Origin: Bacteroidota bacterium
GTDB lineage: Bacteria; Bacteroidota; Bacteroidia; B-17B0; Aurantibacillaceae
Reading direction: 5' to 3'
Length of the DNA: 5,155 nt
Assembly: GCA_005800865.1 (NCBI GenBank)
Contig: SYEI01000062.1
Span: 1 to 5,155, forward strand
Below are positions 1 through 5,155 of this stretch, piece by piece. The notes under the pieces are model-generated. The model ran no database searches, was not told where the DNA came from, and saw nothing but the letters and a program-made list of their open reading frames with translations. The position numbers and the translations under genes are program-made. Each line of letters opens with the position of its first letter. Within the stretch, counting starts at the first letter, position 1.

Positions 1-1479
1 GCCAGCTCTAAACACAGGTTGAAATGGCAAATTATTTATTTTAGGTGTTAAATATCCTCTTGTGTAAGATGTATCAATTCTGTTGTACTCGCCTCGTAAA
101 CCAACAGATGTGGTTAACTTTTTGTATTTATAATCAAACTGGGCGTATCCAGCATAATTTTTACCTGTATGCCTTCCGTATAATGAATCTGCAATAACTT
201 GTTGCTCCATATAAACAGCACCATAAGTCATGGTAAAATTATTTTTGAAACGTTTTTGATATTGAAATTCATTATAATACAATTCAGCTCTTGAACCTTG
301 ATTCTTATCGTTATTGTTATTGGTTAAATAGTATCTTGAGCGCAAACTAAATTTGCCTCCTTTTTTAGTGAAGTAATTTATATATGGATCTATATTACAA
401 CGTTGGTTTGTAAATCGTTGAATATCTAATCCTTGAGGGTGATAAACCGAATCGGCATTTTGCCATAAGAAAAATAAACCACCTCTAGTTTCCATCATAT
501 TAGTATTTAATCCAATAGCTAAACCAGGTATTTTTTTGAAGTTATAACGCAAATTCATATTGAATCTTCCGCGTTTTTCATTTTCTAGATAACGGTAACC
601 TTCATCGTTAAACATATGTCCACCTAAAACTAAATCTAATTGACCAATTTTTTCGGAATGAGAAAAATTAACGCCAGTTTGATTTTGGCTTGTACCTTTC
701 CACCATTTGTATTTTAAATTTTGTGGAGCATCATAGGTGGCTAAAAACATGGATACTGTTGTTTGTGGTTTGTCTTTAGCGTAAGCGGTTCGCATATTAA
801 TAACTCCATTCATGGCTGAAGAACCAAATAAGGCAGAGGCAGCGCCTTTTATAACCTCTACTTGTTCTAAGTTTTCTAACGGTAAATAATTCCATTTAAT
901 GTCTGCCGCATCCGCACTAATCATTGGCATTTCGTCAACTAACATCAATACTCTAGTACCTGCGCCATAGCTATACCCACTTCCACCACGTATACTTGCT
1001 TGTCCGTCAGAAACCACAACGCCTGGCACTTGGTTCATAATAATATCTAAACTTTGCGACGCTTTATTTTCAATAATGGCAGGCTTAATCACCTCCATAC
1101 TCACGGTAACGTCTGATAATTTTTGCTCAAATCTACCGGCAGAAATAACTACTTCATCCAGCAATTGATTTCCATTTCCTAAAGCAATACTAACCTCAAT
1201 CGTGTCATTTCCTTTTACAATGATGGGTTGAGAATATTTTTGGTAACCAACAAGGTCACATTCTAATGTGTGATTTCCTTCGGTGGTTGTCATATAAAAA
1301 ACACCTTCTATATCAGCAGCTACACCTTTTGCTTTATCTAAAACGACTACAGCTCCAGGTAATGATTCATTATTTGATTTATCTTTAACAACCCCTTTTA
1401 CAACGCCTAAAGTTTGAGCATAGATTTGACATGTATAAAAAAAAGCCCCTGTTAAAATATATTTAACGTTTTTAATCAT
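1..1479 (-). CDS. TonB-dependent outer-membrane receptor, N-terminal part (gene runs off the left edge)
   Basis: The minus-strand frame is open from an ATG at 1479 down to base 1, giving 493 codons without a stop; the C-terminal part of the barrel is outside the window. Residues 1-21 look like a Sec signal peptide (basic start MIKNVK, hydrophobic core, cleavage likely after IYA before Q22). Residues about 23-100 match the carboxypeptidase-D-regulatory-like fold common in Bacteroidota receptors (GVVKGVVKD, LPGAVVVL, an E-G-V-F turn). A TonB-box-like stretch DEVVIS lies at 108-113. The plug domain spans about 114-235, with VPGVVV (151-156), SIRGGSGYSYGAG (162-174), VLMLVDEMP (177-185) and the hallmark EQVEVIKGAASALFGSSA (205-222) followed by NGVIN. 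From about 240 the sequence alternates polar and aromatic residues in beta-barrel style. It should import a ligand through the outer membrane using TonB energy; the substrate cannot be inferred. It lacks the SusC-type VVTALG signature and no susD is visible. This ATG is the only one after the in-frame stop at 1513-1515. Confidence 0.93.
   Translation of the reverse strand, partial: MIKNVKYILTGAFFYTCQIYAQTLGVVKGVVKDKSNNESLPGAVVVLDKAKGVAADIEGVFYMTTTEGNHTLECDLVGYQKYSQPIIVKGNDTIEVSIALGNGNQLLDEVVISAGRFEQKLSDVTVSMEVIKPAIIENKASQSLDIIMNQVPGVVVSDGQASIRGGSGYSYGAGTRVLMLVDEMPMISADAADIKWNYLPLENLEQVEVIKGAASALFGSSAMNGVINMRTAYAKDKPQTTVSMFLATYDAPQNLKYKWWKGTSQNQTGVNFSHSEKIGQLDLVLGGHMFNDEGYRYLENEKRGRFNMNLRYNFKKIPGLAIGLNTNMMETRGGLFFLWQNADSVYHPQGLDIQRFTNQRCNIDPYINYFTKKGGKFSLRSRYYLTNNNNDKNQGSRAELYYNEFQYQKRFKNNFTMTYGAVYMEQQVIADSLYGRHTGKNYAGYAQFDYKYKKLTTSVGLRGEYNRIDTSYTRGYLTPKINNLPFQPVFRAG
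1417..1479 (-). other. Signal peptide of the TonB-dependent receptor
   Basis: Residues 1-21 comprise two lysines near the start (K3, K6), a hydrophobic segment (about Y7-Y15) and a small residue at the predicted cut, I-Y-A before Q22. C17 is not in a lipobox context, so ordinary signal peptidase I cleavage and export to the outer membrane are expected. This is inferred from composition only. Confidence 0.7.
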
Positions 1480-1487
1480 AATCTGTT

Positions 1488-1495
1488 TAATTTTA
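1488..1495 (+). promoter_or_regulatory. Weak candidate -7 element for dprA
   Basis: TAATTTTA matches the Bacteroidota -7 consensus TAnnTTTG except for the last base. It lies 35 bp before the dprA ATG, which suits a short leader. No clear TTTG is present at the right spacing; only a T-rich run at 1469-1473 inside the receptor gene could serve, so the assignment is tentative. Confidence 0.2.
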
Positions 1496-1500
1496 CGAAC

Positions 1501-1531
1501 ACAATATAATAATTAACTATTATTTAACAAA
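1501..1531 (-). promoter_or_regulatory. Candidate promoter for the TonB-dependent receptor
   Basis: On the minus strand TTTG (1531-1528) is followed after exactly 19 nt by TATATTGT (1508-1501). The known Bacteroidota primary-sigma consensus is TTTG, about 17-23 nt, TAnnTTTG. The -33 element is perfect; the -7 element has the TA and the first two T but TG/GT swapped at its end. Transcription would begin about 15-20 nt before the receptor ATG. The -33 element overlaps the first base of the divergent dprA start codon. The remaining bases of the 51-bp gap are almost pure A/T with no Shine-Dalgarno sequence on either strand. Confidence 0.35.
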
Positions 1532-2640
1532 TGTCGTCTGTCGATTTAACATATCAAATTGGGCTAACTTTATTAGATGGCGTTGGCGATGTTTTAGCTA
1601 AAAATTTAGTAGCCTATTGCGGAAGTGCCGAGCAGGTTTTTAAAACTAACAAAACGCAACTCGAAAAAATACCGGGTATTGGCACTTATACATCTGCCGC
1701 TATACAAAAGAGTAAATCGGTTTTGGAAAGAGCTGAAAAGGAAGTGAGTTTTATCAATGATCATAAAATACAAGCTTTATTTTTTACAGACACAAATTAT
1801 CCACAACGTTTAAAAAATTGCAGCGATAGTCCGGTGATGCTTTATTATAAAGGTAATGCTGATTTAAATACTGAAAAAATTATAGCTGTTGTTGGAACTC
1901 GAACTCCTTCGGTATATGGAAAAGAAATGACTGAAAAATTTATTTCAGAATTAACAAATAGTGGTTGTTTGGTGGTTAGTGGTTTAGCTTACGGCATTGA
2001 TATTACGGCTCATAAATCATCATTAGATAATGGGTTGAGTACTGTGGGTGTTTTAGCTCATGGTTTAGATAGAGTTTACCCATCTGTACATTCTAATTAC
2101 GCTGCAAAAATGATTTCGCAAGGAGGATTGTTAACAGAGTTTATAAGTGATACAAATCCTGATAAGGAAAATTTTCCTAAAAGAAATAGGATTGTAGCTG
2201 GCATGTGTGATGCCTTAGTTGTAGTTGAGTCTAAAAGAGGAGGAGGAAGTTTAATTACTGCTACCATTGCCAATTCTTATAATAAAGATATTTTTGCTTT
2301 TCCAGGTAGGGCAGGAGAAGTGTTGAGCGAAGGATGCAATGGCTTAATTAAATCAAATAGGGCTAATTTAATTGAAAGTACTGCCGATTTAATGTATATC
2401 ATGAATTGGAATCAAGAAGTAAAAAAGAAGAAAACGAATCAAATTCCCTTACTAATTAAATTATCTCCTGAAGAGCAATCTATTGTTAATGCTTTTGAGA
2501 ACAAGAGTCAATTGCATGTTGACGAAATTTGTTACGCTACTAATTTTCCTATTAGTAAAACTTCTGGTCACTTGTTACAATTAGAATTTTCAAACGTCAT
2601 TAAATCACTACCAGGAAAAATTTATCAGTTAAATCGTTAA
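1531..2640 (+). CDS. dprA: DNA-processing protein DprA
   Basis: This complete 369-residue protein is a normal length for DprA (Smf). The family binds incoming single-stranded DNA in the cytoplasm, protects it and loads RecA during natural transformation. The N-terminus (about 8-62) is a SAM/helix-hairpin-helix-like region, with LDGVGDVLAKNL (15-26) and KIPGIGTYTSAAI (46-58). The Rossmann-like core (about 80-290) carries the family motifs in order: YPQRL (90-94), VVGTRTPSVYG (120-130), VVSGLAYGID (148-157), FPKRNRIVAG (215-224), VVVESKRGGGSLITA (230-244), FPGR (257-260) and EGCNGLI (267-273). After a lysine-rich linker (297-302), residues about 311-369 look like the C-terminal winged-helix (DML1/Z-alpha-like) domain. 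The start is fixed by an in-frame TAA at 1525-1527, and there is no Shine-Dalgarno sequence, as usual in this phylum. No other competence gene lies in the window. dprA is also kept in bacteria not known to be transformable, so it does not prove competence. Confidence 0.96.
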   Translation: MSSVDLTYQIGLTLLDGVGDVLAKNLVAYCGSAEQVFKTNKTQLEKIPGIGTYTSAAIQKSKSVLERAEKEVSFINDHKIQALFFTDTNYPQRLKNCSDSPVMLYYKGNADLNTEKIIAVVGTRTPSVYGKEMTEKFISELTNSGCLVVSGLAYGIDITAHKSSLDNGLSTVGVLAHGLDRVYPSVHSNYAAKMISQGGLLTEFISDTNPDKENFPKRNRIVAGMCDALVVVESKRGGGSLITATIANSYNKDIFAFPGRAGEVLSEGCNGLIKSNRANLIESTADLMYIMNWNQEVKKKKTNQIPLLIKLSPEEQSIVNAFENKSQLHVDEICYATNFPISKTSGHLLQLEFSNVIKSLPGKIYQLNR

Positions 2641-2703
2641 ACAAAAGCCTTTAAAAACCTGATTTTTCTCAGATTTAGTGCAAACAAAAAAAATCTTTTC
2701 GCA

Positions 2704-2735
2704 GTTGTATTACATACAAAAACAGTGTAACTTTA
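2704..2735 (+). promoter_or_regulatory. Candidate promoter of the FAD-dependent oxidoreductase gene
   Basis: GTTG (2704-2707) and TAACTTTA (2728-2735) are separated by 20 nt. Against the Bacteroidota consensus TTTG / TAnnTTTG each element differs at one base. The -7 element ends 14 bp before the ATG at 2750, implying a very short leader, and there is no Shine-Dalgarno sequence, only an A-rich stretch. It supports separate transcription of this gene rather than simple read-through from dprA, which ends 109 bp upstream. Confidence 0.45.
2705..2719. repeat. Short perfect inverted repeat overlapping the -33 element
   Basis: TTGTAT, spacer TAC, ATACAA: two perfect 6-bp arms. The left arm includes the candidate -33 TTG of the flavoenzyme promoter, a plausible place for an operator. 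The arms are short and A/T-rich, so chance is a real alternative, and no regulator gene is nearby. Confidence 0.35.
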
Positions 2736-2749
2736 CTCAAAAATAAATT

Positions 2750-3994
2750 ATGCAAACTACTAATGTAGATGTTCTTGTTATCGGTGCAGGACCTGCGGGA
2801 TCCATAGCTGCGAGTATTATTAATAAAGCTGGTTATAAAGTTCGAATCGTAGAAAAAGAAAAATTTCCCCGTTTTGTTATTGGTGAAAGTTTGTTACCAA
2901 GAGTGATGGATCACCTAGAAGAAGCTGGTTTATTAGAGGCTGTTAAAAAAGCTGGGTTTCAAGAAAAATTTGGAGCTAAGTTTGTGCGAGGCGATGAGGT
3001 TTGTGATTTTAATTTTAAAGATCAATTTAGTAAAGGTTGGAATTGGACTTGGCAAGTGCCGCGTGGCCATTTTGATAAAATTTTATCAGAAACAGCTGCT
3101 TCTATGGGAGTTGATGTTCAGCACGAAATGGCTGTAAAAGATATTAAGTTTCATGGCACCGATTCAACCACTACTGTTGTAAATAAAGAGGGTGTAGAAG
3201 AACAAATTGAGGCAAAGTTTATTGTGGATGCAAGTGGTTACGGCCGAGTTATTCCTCGTATGTTTGGCTTAGACAAACCGTCAAACTTCGATCCTCGAAA
3301 AACACATTTCACCCATTTCAAAGATCTAAAACGCCCTGAAGGCATTGATGGGAATCGTATTACAGTGGTTGTTCATCAGCAGCGCACTTGGATTTGGATT
3401 ATTCCTTTTTCAAATGGAATCACGTCGGTTGGTTTTGTAGCTGATCCTCAATTTTTTAAAGATTATCCAGAGGATGCAGTAGAAAGAATGAGAGGTATTA
3501 TCAACGCCGACATTCATACCAAAGAGCGTTTTGGAGATGCAGAAATGGTGTTTGAACCTCGTACAATTGAGGGATATGCTATTTCTACCAAACAATTATA
3601 TGGAGATGGTTTTGTATTATGTGGTAATGCAACTGAATTTTTAGATCCAGTGTTTTCCTCAGGCGTTACTTTTGCCATGGAATCAGGAAATAAAGCGGCT
3701 AAACTTGTTATTGAAACTTTAAAAGGAAATACAGTAGATTGGCAAAAAGAGTATACAGATTATATGATGCAAGGAATAAACACCTTTAGATCTTATGTTT
3801 CAGGTTGGTACGAAGGCGATTTGCATGAAATTTTCTTTTCTGAAAATCCAGATCCAGAAATTAAAAAACAAATTTGTTCGGTATTAGCAGGTTATGTTTG
3901 GGATTTAGAAAATCCATTTGTGAAAAAACACGATAGAGCTTTAAAGTCATTAGCAAATGTAATTCGATTAAATAAGCAAAAATCAGTAGCTTAA
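2750..3994 (+). CDS. FAD-dependent oxidoreductase, flavin-dependent halogenase-like family
   Basis: This complete 414-residue cytoplasmic flavoprotein has no signal peptide or membrane segment. The FAD-binding Rossmann motif is VLVIGAGPAGSIAA (8-21), with the ribose-binding acid at the end of strand 2 (VEK, E35). GESLLP (45-50) is the form typical of halogenases and related p-hydroxybenzoate-hydroxylase-fold enzymes. K73 in GFQEKFGAKF (69-78) sits where flavin halogenases have their catalytic lysine. VPRGHFD (103-109) and VDASG (159-163) are further fold motifs. WIWIIP (214-219) matches the halogenase WxWxIP motif, and FLDPVFSSG (297-305) matches FxxPxxSxG. The C-terminal 100 residues form a helical cap ending in basic residues. 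An oddity is LCGNATEF (290-297), where the usual FAD-contacting G-D is G-N. Substrate and reaction are unknown: halogenation, hydroxylation or a geranylgeranyl-reductase-like role are all possible. No flavin reductase, carrier protein or pigment gene is adjacent. An in-frame TAA at 2744-2746 fixes the start. Confidence 0.85.
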   Translation: MQTTNVDVLVIGAGPAGSIAASIINKAGYKVRIVEKEKFPRFVIGESLLPRVMDHLEEAGLLEAVKKAGFQEKFGAKFVRGDEVCDFNFKDQFSKGWNWTWQVPRGHFDKILSETAASMGVDVQHEMAVKDIKFHGTDSTTTVVNKEGVEEQIEAKFIVDASGYGRVIPRMFGLDKPSNFDPRKTHFTHFKDLKRPEGIDGNRITVVVHQQRTWIWIIPFSNGITSVGFVADPQFFKDYPEDAVERMRGIINADIHTKERFGDAEMVFEPRTIEGYAISTKQLYGDGFVLCGNATEFLDPVFSSGVTFAMESGNKAAKLVIETLKGNTVDWQKEYTDYMMQGINTFRSYVSGWYEGDLHEIFFSENPDPEIKKQICSVLAGYVWDLENPFVKKHDRALKSLANVIRLNKQKSVA

Positions 3995-4010
3995 ATAGTT
4001 TTTAAATATA

Positions 4011-4046
4011 AAAAAAGCCATCAGTAAATTTACTGATGGCTTTTTT
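4011..4046. terminator. Bidirectional rho-independent terminator between convergent genes
   Basis: This is a perfect 36-bp palindrome with arm AAAAAAGCCATCAGTAAA followed by its exact reverse complement. The hairpin core GCCATCAGTAAA pairs with TTTACTGATGGC; the central AAATTT provides the loop, and A and T tracts flank both sides, so each strand reads hairpin then U-tract. It lies 16 bp after the flavoenzyme stop codon and 16 bp after the stop of the opposing T9SS cargo gene, so it can end both transcripts. Confidence 0.93.
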
Positions 4047-4062
4047 AGTTGTTAGAACTCTG

Positions 4063-5155
4063 TTATTTCTTAAATACGGTAATAAAGCCTGAGTATTTTT
4101 TATCCTGAGGAACATCAATTACATAAAAGAATGTGCCATCAGAAACGCCATCACCTTTCCACTCATTATCATAGTTGGAGCTTTCAAATACTTTTACTCC
4201 CCATCTGTCAAAAATTGTAACACTAGTATTTGGGTGATATTCTATGTTTTTGATTCTGAAATAATCATTTTTCGAATCTCCATTTGGAGTAATAACGTTT
4301 GGTATTTCAATTTGGCAAGGAGGTAATACGTTGATGATTTGAATATCAGATTGCTGATAACCACAGCTATCTGTTATAACCACTTCTATTGGATAGTTTC
4401 CTTCATTTGCAGGAGTAGTTGACGATAAACCTGAAGTATTTGAAATGCTATTGTTATTAGGTAATAAGAACCATTGGTAGCTGTAATTAGGATAACCACC
4501 GCTTGATGCTGATGATAAAGTAAATGGAGTATTACCACATAAAGATACCGAATCAATAATGGCGATATTTAATGTATTTGGTAAAACAACAATTACATCA
4601 TTGTCATTTGCTTGATATGAACAACTATCCATTACGCTTACCTGAACAACATATGTTCCGCCACTAGAAGGACTTGTATAGTTAAGTGTTGGAGTATTTG
4701 CTACAGGAATAGAGTTAACTGTCCAAGTATAGTTGTAAATAGCATGACCACCAGTTATAGTTGCATTTAAATCTAATGGTTTGTTAGGACACGTAAGAAT
4801 TGAATTTGTAATAGCAACCCCTAAATCATTCGCAAAGTTTTTAACGACCACTGTATCAGAGGTTGGTAAAGCACATACGCCGTTAACTGTAACTACTAAA
4901 GTTGTAGTAACGTTACTGTTTGTAGTATAGCTAGCGGTACTATTGGTTCCTGGAGCTGGCGTGTTAGTTGGTAATTCTGTCCAAGCATAAGTATATGGTG
5001 TGCCAGCATTTCCAGTTGTTGCTGATCCTGCAACAGGATTAAATGTAAATGGTTGATTTAAACATTTAGTTACATCAGATAAAGGGGTAATAATTAAGTT
5101 TGCCTTTGGAATTACATTTACCGTAACTGTTTTAGTGTCGGGTGTACTACTAGGA
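4063..5155 (-). CDS. T9SS-secreted Ig-like repeat protein with type B (CHU_C) sorting domain, C-terminal part
   Basis: The minus-strand frame ends at TAA (4065-4063) and stays open to the right edge, giving the last 363 residues; the start and signal peptide are outside. A GTG at 4851 could be taken as a start, but coding sequence continues upstream through another repeat, so it is internal. Counting from the edge, residues about 19-279 are three tandem Ig/PKD-like beta-sandwich repeats. Residues about 283-363 are the gliding-motility-associated C-terminal domain (CHU_C family): IPNVITPNGD (284-293), N-D-Y-F (296-299), TIFDRWGVKVFES (313-325), Y-x-x-x-W-x-G-D (328-335), GTFFYVID (340-347) and a closing YSGFITVFKK. 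In Bacteroidota this domain routes proteins through the type IX secretion system to the surface or medium as type B cargo. Such proteins are often very large adhesins or surface-layer components. The specific function, and any N-terminal catalytic domain, cannot be seen. Confidence 0.93.
   Translation of the reverse strand, partial: PSSTPDTKTVTVNVIPKANLIITPLSDVTKCLNQPFTFNPVAGSATTGNAGTPYTYAWTELPTNTPAPGTNSTASYTTNSNVTTTLVVTVNGVCALPTSDTVVVKNFANDLGVAITNSILTCPNKPLDLNATITGGHAIYNYTWTVNSIPVANTPTLNYTSPSSGGTYVVQVSVMDSCSYQANDNDVIVVLPNTLNIAIIDSVSLCGNTPFTLSSASSGGYPNYSYQWFLLPNNNSISNTSGLSSTTPANEGNYPIEVVITDSCGYQQSDIQIINVLPPCQIEIPNVITPNGDSKNDYFRIKNIEYHPNTSVTIFDRWGVKVFESSNYDNEWKGDGVSDGTFFYVIDVPQDKKYSGFITVFKK
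4066..4308 (-). other. Type B T9SS C-terminal sorting domain (CHU_C / gliding-motility-associated)
   Basis: This covers the last 81 residues of the secreted protein. The order T-P-N-G-D, N-D-x-F, F-D-R-W-G, W-x-G, G-T-F/Y-Y and a final Y-x-G-x-I-x-V is the recognisable pattern of the family. Known biology: the domain is the export signal read by the T9SS; type B domains often need a PorP/SprF-like partner, which is commonly encoded next to the cargo gene but is not in this window. Confidence 0.9.
4318..5100 (-). repeat. Three tandem Ig-like protein repeats, about 84-91 residues each
   Basis: The units are encoded approximately at 5100-4828, 4824-4573 and 4572-4318. Each has the same skeleton: C-x-N-x-P or C-x-x-x-P then F/L-x-F/L (C31, C122, C206 counted from the window edge), Y-x-Y/W-x-W about 22-27 residues later (W58, W144, W228), and a V-x-V-type strand followed by a second Cys (C94, C178, C264). 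Units 2 and 3 share D-S-C-x-Y-Q around the second Cys; unit 1 is more diverged. More copies probably lie beyond the right edge, since residues 1-18 (T-V-T-V-N-V strand) look like the end of a preceding unit. Confidence 0.75.

Noticed and set aside
1508..1524. Inverted repeat AATAAT-TAACT-ATTATT between the divergent genes
   Set aside because: The arms are pure A/T and only 6 bp in an A/T-dominated region, so the match is expected by chance and has no other support as an operator.
2655..2676. Imperfect hairpin AAACCTGA / TCAGATTT after dprA as a terminator
   Set aside because: The stem has a C-A mismatch, a short AT-weighted stem and no T tract after it, so termination here is not supported; read-through toward the next gene is possible.
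3410..3595. 61-codon minus-strand open frame inside the FAD-dependent oxidoreductase gene
   Set aside because: It lies wholly antisense to a strongly supported gene, its translation shows no recognisable domain, and no promoter is evident; it is a shadow frame.
4849..4851. GTG as a possible start codon for the T9SS cargo protein (262 residues)
   Set aside because: The same frame continues without a stop for 101 more codons to the window edge and encodes another Ig-like repeat of the same pattern. The GTG is V102 of the visible part, and starting there would leave a secreted protein without a signal peptide.
1..5155. CRISPR array, tRNA/rRNA gene, insertion sequence, prophage or defence system
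   Set aside because: No direct-repeat array, no recognisable structural RNA, no transposase or integrase and no known defence domain was seen; almost all bases are accounted for by four ordinary chromosomal genes.

Overview
The window is AT-rich DNA from a member of the Bacteroidota, most likely a free-living or environmental lineage related to the Flavobacteriales, Cytophagales or Chitinophagales. Three things point there: a TonB-dependent receptor with an N-terminal carboxypeptidase-D-regulatory-like domain, a secreted protein ending in a type B (CHU_C / gliding-motility-associated) sorting domain for the type IX secretion system (T9SS), and upstream regions with no Shine-Dalgarno sequence but with near-matches to the Bacteroidota promoter (TTTG - about 19-20 nt - TAnnTTTG). 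The genus cannot be read from the sequence.

Layout, left to right. (1) 1-1479, minus strand: the N-terminal 493 codons of an outer-membrane TonB-dependent receptor whose C-terminal barrel lies beyond the left edge. (2) 1480-1530: a 51-bp divergent intergenic region. (3) 1531-2640, plus: complete dprA, encoding a DNA-processing protein that protects incoming single-stranded DNA. (4) 2641-2749: a spacer with a good promoter candidate and a small inverted repeat. (5) 2750-3994, plus: a complete 414-residue FAD-dependent oxidoreductase of the flavin-dependent halogenase-like family. (6) 4011-4046: a perfect 36-bp palindrome flanked by A and T tracts, which is a bidirectional terminator between convergent genes. 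(7) 4063-5155, minus: the C-terminal 363 residues of a large secreted T9SS type B cargo protein with three tandem Ig-like repeats. Its reading frame stays open to the right edge, so the gene starts outside the window.

The four genes do not form an obvious pathway. The receptor is divergent from dprA, the FAD enzyme appears to have its own promoter, and the T9SS cargo gene is convergent and insulated by the terminator. Two genes concern the cell envelope or exterior (uptake receptor, secreted repeat protein), one concerns DNA uptake and recombination, and one is a flavoenzyme of unknown substrate. I see no RNA gene, CRISPR array, insertion sequence, phage gene or defence system. The most interesting item is the halogenase-like flavoenzyme, which has lysine and WxWxIP hallmarks of flavin halogenases but an Asn where related flavoproteins have the FAD-contacting Asp. 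I find no convincing evidence of a new multi-gene system.
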